From Fodinibius sp034521915 (lineage in GTDB: Bacteria > Bacteroidota > Rhodothermia > Balneolales > Balneolaceae): a stretch of DNA of 64,000 nt. The notes beneath the pieces were generated by a model. It searched no databases. It saw nothing but the letters and a program-made list of their open reading frames with translations, and was not told the origin of the DNA. The translations under genes were made by a program, and so were the position numbers. Shown here one piece after another: positions 17,201 to 25,875 of the stretch (the stretch's first letter is position 1; each line of letters begins with the position of its first letter). Where the stretch lies: positions 124,001 to 188,000 of the forward strand of contig NZ_JAXHLU010000016.1 of NCBI RefSeq assembly GCF_034521915.1, given 5' to 3'.

Positions 17201-18385
17201 TTAATTTTGCTTCTGATACCTTTCTTCAATCTCCTCGATGGAATCGCCGCCAAATTTTTCTAAAAATGCGTTAGCGAGCACGGGTGCAATTACGCTTTCC
17301 ATCACCACGATTGCTCGAGGAAGAGCACACACATCGGAACGCTCATAACGGGTGTCTTTCTTTTCTTTGGTTTTAATATCCACGGTATCAATAGGTGTAA
17401 GCATGGTGGGGATGGGTTTCATCACCCCGCGAATAATTAATGGCATGCCGGTGGTGACGCCACCTTCGAGACCGCCCATGCGGTTGCTTTTGCGTTTAAA
17501 TGTGTCATCCTCATATTCAATTTCATCGTGCACTACTTGTCCATGCCGTCTCCCGGACTCAAATCCCTGCCCGATCTCTACGCCTTTCATAGCCTGAGTA
17601 CCCATAATTGCCTGTGCAATCTGTCCTTCGAGCTTGCGATCCCAGTGTACAAAGCTACCCAATCCTTCCGGCAGGCCGGTAACAATTACTTCCCAGTGGC
17701 CGCCCAGCGAGCTCCCTTCTTTACGACGCTTTATGATTAGCTCTCTCATTTCTTGAGTAAGCTCTTCATCGAGGCAACGAACTGGGGATTCGTCAGATTT
17801 TTCAAAGATCGTTTCTGCACCTTTTTCGGCCAGCGGGTCAACAATTTCGCGTACGTCTTCCCAGGAATTTTCATAGCCTACGCTGCCGATGCGGGTAACA
17901 TGTCCGCCGATCTCGATGCCAAAATGTTTGAGAAACTTTCGTGCTATGGTGCTGCAGGCCACGCGCATGGCGGTTTCACGGGCGCTGGAGCGTTCAATGG
18001 CGGGACGAATGTCATCATAGCGATATTTTTGCACGCCCGTTAAATCCGCATGGCCGGGACGAGGAACGGTAACTTTTTCGACATCTTCGCCGTCCCCTTC
18101 TTTGGCCAGTACTTTCGGCCAGTTGGAGTCGTCTTTTTCGTGAGCGCGGTTGGGCATCTGCATAGCAATGGGGGCACCGGTCGTTTTCCCAAATCGTACA
18201 CCTGATGATATTTCAGCGTAGTCTTTTTCAAAAGCCATGCGTCCGCCGCGGCCATATCCTTTTTGGCGACGTACCAGGTGTTGGGCAATTTCATCTTCTG
18301 TGATAGGCAGTCCTGCTGGAACGCCTTCGACAATGCCAGTAAGTTGAGGTCCATGCGATTCGCCGGCCGTTAGATATCGTATCAT
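17201..18385 (-). CDS. aroC: chorismate synthase
   Basis: Converts 5-enolpyruvylshikimate 3-phosphate to chorismate, the last step of the shikimate pathway, using reduced FMN. The protein has 394 residues. Recognised motifs: RYLTAGESHGPQLTG at the N-terminus, RRQKGYGRGGRM near residue 36, RPGHADLTGVQKY near 110, RSSARETAMRVACG-type segment near 133, and the later SNRMGGLEGGVTTG. The start codon overlaps the end of the potassium-channel gene by four bases. Confidence 0.97.
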   Translation of the reverse strand: MIRYLTAGESHGPQLTGIVEGVPAGLPITEDEIAQHLVRRQKGYGRGGRMAFEKDYAEISSGVRFGKTTGAPIAMQMPNRAHEKDDSNWPKVLAKEGDGEDVEKVTVPRPGHADLTGVQKYRYDDIRPAIERSSARETAMRVACSTIARKFLKHFGIEIGGHVTRIGSVGYENSWEDVREIVDPLAEKGAETIFEKSDESPVRCLDEELTQEMRELIIKRRKEGSSLGGHWEVIVTGLPEGLGSFVHWDRKLEGQIAQAIMGTQAMKGVEIGQGFESGRRHGQVVHDEIEYEDDTFKRKSNRMGGLEGGVTTGMPLIIRGVMKPIPTMLTPIDTVDIKTKEKKDTRYERSDVCALPRAIVVMESVIAPVLANAFLEKFGGDSIEEIEERYQKQN

Positions 18386-19488
18386 TCTTGATTAAAACCT
18401 ATAGGATTAGAATTTAGGTACTGAATAAAATCGTAGTTAGAAACTCGTTCATCAATACTTCGATGATCCTTACAAACTTCTTCTCGAAATGCTTCTATGT
18501 GATTAAAGTCACCAAGCAGAATAAGAGAATCCCCTTCACGGAGAGTATCATCTTTTCCGGGATTAAACTGTATTTCTTGTTCTTCTGATGGGTTTATAGC
18601 AATAATTATGACAGAATAGTTCTGTCTGATATTGGCTTCGGAAAGTGATTGATCTATAAGATCAGAGCCTTTTGATATTTTGACCTCATCGAAAATATAA
18701 TCCTGCGCGGGTCCGCCGAGAATATTATCTAAAAATTGATCCACATTGGGCCGAAGAATAACATTAGCCATGCGGTCGGCTCCAATTTCGTAGGGCGAAA
18801 CAACTTTGTTAGCCCCTGCACGAATAATTTTGCGGCGATTTTTATGTTCGTTGGTACGTGTCAGAATAAATAGATCAGGATTGAGATCGCGTGCAGTGAG
18901 GGTAACAAAAATATTATCCTGATCGCGTGTTAATGAACCAACAATTCCTTTAGCTTTTTTAATACCGGCTTTTTTCAGAATGTCTTCTTCTTGGGCATCA
19001 CCCTCGATATATAAAAAATTACTTTCACGAAGTTCCTTAATAACTTCTTCATCGTTGTCGATGATTACTGTTGGCACACTAGCCTCATCTAAGACATGAG
19101 CAATACGTTGCCCAATACGACCGTAACCTGCAATAATGTAGTGATTTTCTAAGCTGTTTATTTGTTGTTGCATGGCTTTCGTTCTAAAAATTTCACTTTC
19201 AAATAAGAGTTTGGTGGTTTGGGTTGCGATGTAAGAAATAATACCGATCCCAAGAACAAAAATAGACATTGTGAAAATTCGTCCAACGGTTGAAAGCTCT
19301 GTCACTTCTGTAAATCCGATGGTGGTAATTGTAATAAAAGTCATATAAAGCCCATCAAACAATGAGATATCTTCAATAAAAAAATACCCGAGAGATCCAA
19401 GGCTAAACACAATCCCCAGCAAAGCTGTAGCTATGGCAATACGTTGGACAATAACATTGTAAGTGTGGTTGTTAAAAAGGTTAAGCAT
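18382..19488 (-). CDS. potassium channel with RCK/TrkA-N domain
   Basis: A 368-residue ion channel. Two transmembrane helices (about residues 15-35 and 70-95) flank a pore loop with selectivity-filter-like TITTIGFTEV. A cytoplasmic RCK (TrkA-N) domain begins near residue 113 with the Rossmann motif IAGYGRIGQRIA, and a TrkA-C domain occupies about 280-350. Ligand-gated potassium flux across the inner membrane is expected. The filter reads TIGF where canonical potassium filters read TVGYG, so ion selectivity is inferred from the fold only. Its stop overlaps the aroC start. Confidence 0.87.
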   Translation of the reverse strand: MLNLFNNHTYNVIVQRIAIATALLGIVFSLGSLGYFFIEDISLFDGLYMTFITITTIGFTEVTELSTVGRIFTMSIFVLGIGIISYIATQTTKLLFESEIFRTKAMQQQINSLENHYIIAGYGRIGQRIAHVLDEASVPTVIIDNDEEVIKELRESNFLYIEGDAQEEDILKKAGIKKAKGIVGSLTRDQDNIFVTLTARDLNPDLFILTRTNEHKNRRKIIRAGANKVVSPYEIGADRMANVILRPNVDQFLDNILGGPAQDYIFDEVKISKGSDLIDQSLSEANIRQNYSVIIIAINPSEEQEIQFNPGKDDTLREGDSLILLGDFNHIEAFREEVCKDHRSIDERVSNYDFIQYLNSNPIGFNQE

Positions 19489-19605
19489 GAACCCTGATTT
19501 TGGCTAAATATGGATCCGTAATATATTTTAAAAATTAACGTCTATGAAATGACAACGACTAATAAATTTAATAGTTTCCATCGTTCTTTTAGCACAACTT
19601 GATTT

Positions 19606-20343
19606 ATGGAAGCATTAGAAAAATTAGGAAAATACAGCCTGCTGTTATACAGGTCTCTGCGCTCATTATACGAGGTCGACACGTATAAGAAAAACCTTGT
19701 TAATGAGCTTTTAAAAATTGGTTACGAGTCGGTGCCAATCGTATTGTTGACGGGCGTTTTTACCGGCGCTGTAATGACGATCCAAACGGCTTATCAGCTT
19801 GAAATTGCGTTTGTTCCCATTTCGGTTATTGGTGCTATCACTTCTGAATCGCTGCTTATTGAGCTTGCAGCGGTGATAACGAGTTTGGTTTTGGCCGGTA
19901 AGGTGGGGGCTCGTATTGCTACTGAGTTGGGAACTATGCGTGTGAGCGAGCAGATTGACGCTCTGGAATCAATGGGATTTAACTCCGTTTCATTTTTGGT
20001 GTTGCCCCGTGTTCTTGCCGGACTCATTATGTTTCCTATGTTGTATATTTTTGCCAGTATCTCTGGAATAGTTGGCGGTATTGTGGCAGGAGCTATGTCT
20101 GGAGCTATTCCACCTGCCGAGTTTATACAGGGCGCACGAGAATTTTTCTATCCCTGGGATGTTACCTTCGGTATTCTTAAAGCCTTTGTGTTTGGATTTG
20201 TAATAACGTCCGTTTCGTGTTTCAAAGGATATTACGCATCCGGGGGTGCCGAAGGGGTGGGAAATAGTACTACAGAGGCTACAGTTTTAAGTTGTATTTA
20301 TGTATTATTAGCCGACTTCGTACTGGCTGCAGTATTTTTATAA
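19606..20343 (+). CDS. mlaE: MlaE-family ABC transporter permease
   Basis: A 245-residue inner-membrane permease of the Mla phospholipid-transport system, with about five to six helices. The family signature is visible: GAVMTIQTAYQLE, the conserved region ESLLIELAAVITSLVLAGKVGARIATELGTM (residues 80-111), and late VSCFKGYYASGGAEGVG. It heads an operon with the ATPase (16 bases downstream) and the MCE protein. The upstream region to the divergent channel gene is 117 bases. Confidence 0.92.
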   Translation: MEALEKLGKYSLLLYRSLRSLYEVDTYKKNLVNELLKIGYESVPIVLLTGVFTGAVMTIQTAYQLEIAFVPISVIGAITSESLLIELAAVITSLVLAGKVGARIATELGTMRVSEQIDALESMGFNSVSFLVLPRVLAGLIMFPMLYIFASISGIVGGIVAGAMSGAIPPAEFIQGAREFFYPWDVTFGILKAFVFGFVITSVSCFKGYYASGGAEGVGNSTTEATVLSCIYVLLADFVLAAVFL

Positions 20344-20359
20344 GTTTCGAAAAAGTAAG

Positions 20360-21100
20360 ATGATAGAGATACGCAATCTTAAAAAAAGTTTTGGTGATCT
20401 TCTCGTTTGGGAAGATGTTTCGTTTGATATTGAGGATGGCGAAACAGTGGCCATTATCGGGCGCTCGGGTTGTGGAAAATCGGTGCTTGTCAAGCATTTA
20501 AATGCGTTGATGTATCCCGATTCAGGAGAGGTGATTATTGATGGAGATAATGTATTTGAGCTGGAGTATGTAGCTTTACGCAAAATGCGGCAGCGGTTTG
20601 GTGTTCTATTTCAGGGGTCGGCACTTTTTGACTCGCTCAATACCTTCGAAAATATTGCATTCCCGCTGCGTTACTTTACGAATATGTCCGAAGAGAGGAT
20701 TACCAATAAAGTAGAAGAAGCACTTGACCTGGTAAATCTGGTAGGAACCGGAGAGAAATCACCTGCGGAATTGTCGGGAGGTATGCGTCGGCGTGTAGCT
20801 CTGGCCAGAGCAACTATTTTGGAGCCCGATTTTTTAATTTATGATGAGCCCACTTCGGGACTTGATCCCCATACCTCTTCAGAGATTAATAAGCTGATAA
20901 TATCGATGGCTGAGAACTTAAATATTACCTCTATAGTTGTAACTCACGATATTCACAGTGTGCTGGAAATAGCTGAGAAGGTAGCGTTTCTCGAAAACCA
21001 AGGCCTTTGTTGGTATGGTACAGTTGAAGAAATGCGTAGAAGCGACAATGAGCAATTGATGGATTTTATTACTGCAAGCGAGTATCAAATAAGAAATTAA
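20360..21100 (+). CDS. mlaF: MlaF-family ABC transporter ATP-binding protein
   Basis: The 246-residue ATPase of the Mla system. Walker A GRSGCGKSVLVKHL lies near residue 34, Q-loop LFQGSALFDSL near 83, the ABC signature LSGGMRRRVALARA near 136, Walker B FLIYDEPTSGLDP near 156 and switch His in VVTHDIHSV near 192. LFQGSALFDSLN is typical of the Mkl/MlaF branch. It powers lipid movement between inner and outer membrane with MlaE and the MCE protein. Confidence 0.94.
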   Translation: MIEIRNLKKSFGDLLVWEDVSFDIEDGETVAIIGRSGCGKSVLVKHLNALMYPDSGEVIIDGDNVFELEYVALRKMRQRFGVLFQGSALFDSLNTFENIAFPLRYFTNMSEERITNKVEEALDLVNLVGTGEKSPAELSGGMRRRVALARATILEPDFLIYDEPTSGLDPHTSSEINKLIISMAENLNITSIVVTHDIHSVLEIAEKVAFLENQGLCWYGTVEEMRRSDNEQLMDFITASEYQIRN

Positions 21101-21111
21101 CAGGAGTTATT

Positions 21112-22041
21112 TTGAAAATTAACAACGAATTAAAAGTAGCATTAACAATTTTAGCGGCCATTGTGCTGGGTTTTATCGGGTATCGTATGATGAGTGATCT
21201 GCCTGTATTTCGGCAGTCTCAGGTAATTCATTCCACTTTTGAGCGCACAGATGGGCTATCTCCCGGAAATTATATTTACGTCAACGGCGTAAAGGTAGGC
21301 TCGATTAAAAAGATGGAGCTGACCGAAGATGACAGTGTAACCGTGACGTTTAATATTGAACTGGGGATAGATATCCCCCGCAATTCGGTGGCCTTCCTGC
21401 AATCCTCAGGATTGTTGGATGAGAAAGCTATTATTATTGAGCGCGGTGACTCTTCCGAAATGCTTGAGTATGGAGATACGATAAGGGGAGAATACCGTGC
21501 CGGCATGATGGAGACTCTGAAAGATGAAGGACAGGAGCTCAGCGAAGATGTTTCCGAGTCTTTTGAAAAGTTAAATACCTTTCTTGCACAGCTTAATGAA
21601 GTGCTTGATGATGATGCCAAAGGGCAAATAGACAGCGTTTTCCAAAATCTTAACAATACCTCTGATGAAATCGCCACTATTTTTGATAACAAGCGCACTG
21701 AAATAGAGTCAAGTATCAGACATGCCGAACGCTTTTTGGCTAACGTGGATACAATAAGTACCGATAACAAGGCAAAAATTGATTCTGTCCTCACGGGCTT
21801 GGATAAATCTCTAAAAGAGCTTGAGACTCTCAGTAAAGATCTAAATAAAACGAACAGCGAGCTACAGGAAATTCTCACCAAAATTAATAATGGGGAAGGG
21901 AGTCTTGGCAAAATGGTTAATGACCCTGCGCTATATGATAATTTGGAAAGTATGACCCGGGAGATGGATTCTCTGATAAAAAATATCAATGAGAATCCAC
22001 GCAAATACCTTAAGCATATGCGGCTTATCGAGGTATTTTAA
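21112..22041 (+). CDS. mlaD: MCE-family (MlaD) substrate-binding protein
   Basis: A 309-residue periplasmic MCE protein anchored by an N-terminal helix (about residues 8-26). The MCE domain (about 38-118) shows DGLSPGNYIYVNGVKVGSI and the later LLDEKAIIIERGD. It is followed by a long helical region (about 140-290) rich in Asp, Ser and Leu that probably forms an extended coiled coil. The start is TTG at 21112, supported by an AGGAG site six bases upstream. The coiled-coil tail makes it longer than E. coli MlaD (183 residues). Confidence 0.9.
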   Translation: MKINNELKVALTILAAIVLGFIGYRMMSDLPVFRQSQVIHSTFERTDGLSPGNYIYVNGVKVGSIKKMELTEDDSVTVTFNIELGIDIPRNSVAFLQSSGLLDEKAIIIERGDSSEMLEYGDTIRGEYRAGMMETLKDEGQELSEDVSESFEKLNTFLAQLNEVLDDDAKGQIDSVFQNLNNTSDEIATIFDNKRTEIESSIRHAERFLANVDTISTDNKAKIDSVLTGLDKSLKELETLSKDLNKTNSELQEILTKINNGEGSLGKMVNDPALYDNLESMTREMDSLIKNINENPRKYLKHMRLIEVF

Positions 22042-22112
22042 TATTTCCGGATTGTCGCTAAGCAATAATCTTTAACCAAACTATTTGTTAGTAATTTTCT
22101 GGGTTTGTCAGA

Positions 22113-22143
22113 TTGCTCTTAGTACTGCCTTCTTGTATATTTG
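22113..22143 (+). promoter_or_regulatory. candidate Bacteroidota-type promoter of the PpiD-like gene
   Basis: TTG at 22113-22115 and TATATTTG at 22136-22143 are separated by 20 bases, which fits the TTG-N19-TAnnTTTG pattern of the primary sigma factor in Bacteroidota. It lies 65 bases before the start codon. Whether this lineage uses that pattern is not established here. Confidence 0.35.
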
Positions 22144-22208
22144 GAAGCTTGTAAACAGCAGAAAGAATGTCATTTTTGAACCAATTAAGACGTAGATAAG
22201 AGGATTTT

Positions 22209-23984
22209 ATGGGTGTAATGGATAAAATGAGAAAGAGTACCGGAGTTATCCTCTGGATACTCATTTTCTCATTCGGAGTGTTATGGATGCTTGCTGATAC
22301 GAACATGTTTGATGTTATTCAGCAAGGTCCGCGGACACTTGGATCGGTGAATGGTGAATCAATTTCGTTGGAAGAATACAATAACCGCCTGCAGTATTAT
22401 ACACAGCAGTACTCTCAGCAAACGGGTAATTCGATGACACCGGAAGTTCGTGCGCAATACGAACAACAGGCTTGGGACGATCTGGTGAATAGCAGGTTGC
22501 TGCAGGATAAAATGGATGATTTGGGCATCCATGTTACTGATCAGGAAGTAGTGAATATGATTACCGGTCCAAATCCCGATCCGCTTATTCGGCAGAACTT
22601 TTCCAATGAAGATGGTACTATTGATCGCGTAGCGCTGAAATCGTGGGTGGAAGCTCCGGAAAATAAGCAGCTGCTTATTTCTATCGAGCAGCAGATGCGT
22701 CAAAAACGACAGCAGCAAAAGATGAATAATTATCTGCAGTCGTCGATGGATGTGAGTGACTATGAGGTTGAACAGCAGTATATTCGTAATAATACGCGCG
22801 CAGATGTTTCTTTTGTGCGGTTCCCTTATGCTGATGTCAGTGATAGTGAGATTTCCGTATCAGAGGACGAATTGCGTGAGTACTACAATAATAATCAGGA
22901 TGAATACAAGCGTAAGAAATCATACCGCATTTCGTATGTAAGTTTTGATAAAACGCCTACCAAGAAAGATACAGCTCGTACATTCGAGGAAATGAATCGC
23001 CTGAAGTCTGATTTTGCAACAGCGGAATCCGATTCACTCTTTTTTAATCGCTATCAGTCGTCTACGGCATATGAAGTTAAGGAAGTGGCAAAAGATGAAA
23101 TTCGTGAACTCTTTCGCCCGGTATTAAATGTGGCAGAAGGAGAGGTTACAGATGTGATTCAGGATGGTGGTCGACTCTTCTTGCTTAAGAAGCTGGATGA
23201 AACTGCCAATGAGGTGACGTTTACGGTCTTTAGTCGTGATATTACTGCAGATCCCATTGCTACTATTGATGCCCGTGCCGAAACGGCCGATGACTTTAGC
23301 TTTTATGCCCAGGAAGATGGTTTTGAAGCAGAAGCGAAACGTCGTGATCTGGAGATCAAAGAAGGGTTTGCTACTAAAGGAAACAACTTTGTATCAGGTA
23401 TTGGACAGAGTCAGCAGATCATGCGATTTTTGGATACGGCAAATGAAGGGCAAATATCTGATCCACTGGAGCTAAACGAGCAGTTTGTGGTTATTAAAGT
23501 AAATGAAATCACTGAAGCTGGAACGGAACCTTTCGAGGAAGTCAAAGACCAAATTGAAACGGTAGTAACTAATAATAAGCGAAAGCAACAGGTTCTTGCC
23601 AATGTTAAGGAGCTTATTGGTCAAAATAGCGATCTGGAAAGTATTGCAAAGGCAACTGGTAAAGAAGTAATGACTGTTGAATCTCTGACTAAAAGTGCTG
23701 CTACTATCGAAGGAGCAGGACGTGAACCCAAAGTAGTGGGAGCCATTTTTGGCTTGGATGAAGGTGAGCAATCTCCTCCCGTTGAAGGTACCTCAGCTGC
23801 CTTTGTTGTTCGCTTGGATAAATTGTATGAGGCAGATCTCGATAACCTCACAGCTGATGTGCGACAGCGTATTCGTCAACAATTGCGTCAGCAAAAAAGT
23901 CAAACATTTATGAATACCTGGATTGAGCAGCTTAGAGAAGAAGCGGATATTGAAGATAACCGAGCCCAATTACTACGCGGCTAA
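22209..23984 (+). CDS. PpiD/SurA-like periplasmic foldase (peptidyl-prolyl isomerase family)
   Basis: A 591-residue protein anchored by one N-terminal helix (ILWILIFSFGVLWMLA, about residues 15-31) with the rest in the periplasm. A SurA-N-like chaperone domain follows (VNGESISLEEYNNRLQ and VNSRLLQDKMDDLGI, about 47-200). Two regions resemble parvulin domains but are weak, so isomerase activity is uncertain, as in PpiD. It likely helps outer-membrane and secreted proteins fold. The start is supported by AGAGGA upstream. It follows the Mla operon and ends at a strong terminator. Confidence 0.87.
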   Translation: MGVMDKMRKSTGVILWILIFSFGVLWMLADTNMFDVIQQGPRTLGSVNGESISLEEYNNRLQYYTQQYSQQTGNSMTPEVRAQYEQQAWDDLVNSRLLQDKMDDLGIHVTDQEVVNMITGPNPDPLIRQNFSNEDGTIDRVALKSWVEAPENKQLLISIEQQMRQKRQQQKMNNYLQSSMDVSDYEVEQQYIRNNTRADVSFVRFPYADVSDSEISVSEDELREYYNNNQDEYKRKKSYRISYVSFDKTPTKKDTARTFEEMNRLKSDFATAESDSLFFNRYQSSTAYEVKEVAKDEIRELFRPVLNVAEGEVTDVIQDGGRLFLLKKLDETANEVTFTVFSRDITADPIATIDARAETADDFSFYAQEDGFEAEAKRRDLEIKEGFATKGNNFVSGIGQSQQIMRFLDTANEGQISDPLELNEQFVVIKVNEITEAGTEPFEEVKDQIETVVTNNKRKQQVLANVKELIGQNSDLESIAKATGKEVMTVESLTKSAATIEGAGREPKVVGAIFGLDEGEQSPPVEGTSAAFVVRLDKLYEADLDNLTADVRQRIRQQLRQQKSQTFMNTWIEQLREEADIEDNRAQLLRG

Positions 23985-24010
23985 GTAGCAGAAAATTTAG
24001 TGAAACTTTC

Positions 24011-24042
24011 AGGGCAAGGAGAATTACTTCTTGCCCTTTTTT
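24011..24042 (+). terminator. terminator after the PpiD-like gene
   Basis: AGGGCAAG pairs with CTTGCCCT around an eleven-base loop and is followed by T5. It lies 26 bases after the stop codon. Confidence 0.9.
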
Positions 24043-24087
24043 GTTTGATGATAGTTGACGTGGCGGCAATAGATTAGTGATATTATT

Positions 24088-25203
24088 ATGAGCAAATCAG
24101 ATCAAAAATGGATGCAATTAGCGCTCGAGATTGCTGAACGCGGTGCGGGTTATGTATCACCTAACCCTATGGTGGGATGCGTAATTGTATCGGCTGATGG
24201 CAAGAAAATTGGGCAGGGGTATCATGAGCACTATGGTCAGCCGCATGCCGAAAAAAATGCTGTGGATTCGGTTAATAATCCTGATTTGCTTAACGATGCT
24301 ACGGTATATGTAACGCTGGAACCGTGTGCCCATCACGGGAATACGCCACCTTGCTGCGAACTGCTGGCTAACCTACCTATTAGCCGGGTAGTGGTAGCGA
24401 TGGAGGATCCTACACCTAAAGTGGCCGGGAAAGGTATCCGGCATTTGCGCGACCATGACATTACGGTTGATGTGGGAGTTATGAAAGAGGAGGCCGAGCG
24501 ACTGAATGAGTTTTTTCTGCATTATCAGACTCATAATCGTCCGTTTGTAACTCTCAAAATTGCACAAACGCTCGATGGATATATTGCTGCTCCCGACGGT
24601 GATTCGGAATGGATTAGCGGACCGGAATCCCGCGCTTTTGTTCACAAGTGGCGCAGCCAGTACGATGCGGTAATGGTGGGGCGTAATACGGCTTTACTTG
24701 ATAATCCCCGGCTTACGGTGCGCCATGTTGAGGGGCGTCAACCCAAGCGCATTGTCATTGACGGTCCGTTGGAACTTCCGCGTGATTTGAATTTATTTAC
24801 CGATCAGTATGAGGAAAAGACGATTGTGCTGACCCATAACAAAGAGAAATTTGAAAATGAAGCAGATCCAATGCTGAATATGTTGCAATCGGATTATTTT
24901 CGCGGACAAACCTTGCTGGTGGATAAAAAAGATGGTCATACTGATCTGGATAAAGCGATGCGTGAATTGGCACATCTGCCGGTGACCTCTATCTTGGTGG
25001 AAGCGGGACAGAACTTAGCTTCGGCTTTATTGCGTCAGCGACTAGTCGACAAAGTGGAGTGCTTCATTGCTCCCAAAATGTTGGGTGGTGGAACAAAATC
25101 TGTGATGGGAGTAGGCATTAATAGGATGTCGGAAATTATGGAATTCCGCGATGTTCAGTGGCGCCAGGTAGGTAAGGATCTGTTGTTTACCGGATATCTT
25201 TAA
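24088..25203 (+). CDS. ribD: bifunctional riboflavin biosynthesis deaminase/reductase RibD
   Basis: Carries out the second and third steps of riboflavin synthesis (deamination, then side-chain reduction). The protein has 371 residues. The N-terminal deaminase has the zinc site PHAEKNA (near residue 53) and EPCAHHGNTPPCC (near 79). The C-terminal reductase begins near residue 150 with RPFVTLKIAQTLDGYIA and contains WISGPESR and VEAGQNLASALL. ribE follows 35 bases downstream. I saw no FMN riboswitch in the 103 bases upstream. Confidence 0.95.
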   Translation: MSKSDQKWMQLALEIAERGAGYVSPNPMVGCVIVSADGKKIGQGYHEHYGQPHAEKNAVDSVNNPDLLNDATVYVTLEPCAHHGNTPPCCELLANLPISRVVVAMEDPTPKVAGKGIRHLRDHDITVDVGVMKEEAERLNEFFLHYQTHNRPFVTLKIAQTLDGYIAAPDGDSEWISGPESRAFVHKWRSQYDAVMVGRNTALLDNPRLTVRHVEGRQPKRIVIDGPLELPRDLNLFTDQYEEKTIVLTHNKEKFENEADPMLNMLQSDYFRGQTLLVDKKDGHTDLDKAMRELAHLPVTSILVEAGQNLASALLRQRLVDKVECFIAPKMLGGGTKSVMGVGINRMSEIMEFRDVQWRQVGKDLLFTGYL

Positions 25204-25238
25204 AAATGACTAGTAACTATTAAATCAAAGCAATAAAC

Positions 25239-25832
25239 GTGTTTACAGGAATTATAAAATCTGTTGGTACCGTTACAAGTATTACATCCTTAGATGACGG
25301 TAAGGAAATTACTATCCGCAGTGATTTTGCTCATGAAGTGAGTATTGATCAGAGTATCAGTATTAATGGCGTTTGTCACACGGTTACGGGATGTGATGAG
25401 AATTCTTTTACCGTGCAAAGTGTAGCGGAGACGCTTCGCAAAACGAATATTGGTGGCTTGCAAAAAGATGATTCTGTGAACCTTGAGAGGTCGCTACGTC
25501 CCGATCAATTACTTGATGGACATATTGTTCAGGGACATGTAGATGCGACCGGCACCATCCAAAAGATAGAACAAGAGGGGACCGATTGGTTATTTACGAT
25601 TGAATATCCCCCAAAATACAGCAATTTAATTGTTGGTCGCGGCAGCATTGCTATTGATGGCATTAGTCTTACGGTGGCGAATGAGCAGGATAATACCTTT
25701 ACGGTGGCGATTATTCCCTATACCTATGAGCATACCAATCTGAGTGCAAAAGAGATGGGAAACACGGTAAACCTGGAGTTTGATGTGCTGGGCAAATACG
25801 TGGTGAAGTATCTCGAAGGTAGGGAAGGGTGA
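25239..25832 (+). CDS. ribE: riboflavin synthase, alpha subunit
   Basis: Dismutates two 6,7-dimethyl-8-ribityllumazine molecules to riboflavin. The protein has 197 residues from a GTG start, beginning with the family-typical MFTGIIKSVGTV. Two lumazine-binding repeats are visible: INGVCHTVTGCDENSF in the first and IDGISLTVANEQDNTF in the second; GHIVQGHVDATG lies between them. It is paired with ribD; the other rib genes are not in the window. Confidence 0.95.
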   Translation: MFTGIIKSVGTVTSITSLDDGKEITIRSDFAHEVSIDQSISINGVCHTVTGCDENSFTVQSVAETLRKTNIGGLQKDDSVNLERSLRPDQLLDGHIVQGHVDATGTIQKIEQEGTDWLFTIEYPPKYSNLIVGRGSIAIDGISLTVANEQDNTFTVAIIPYTYEHTNLSAKEMGNTVNLEFDVLGKYVVKYLEGREG

Positions 25833-25875
25833 ATAAAAAGGATTGCGAAACTTTTAAGTATCGTAACGTTTTCTT

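Noticed and set aside
21276..22004. A 242-codon minus-strand frame opposite the MCE gene
   Set aside because: It is Ser/Leu-rich shadow of the mlaD coding frame and has no family features.
23995..24087. FMN riboswitch before ribD
   Set aside because: The region is short, contains a simple terminator, and lacks the conserved RFN helices.
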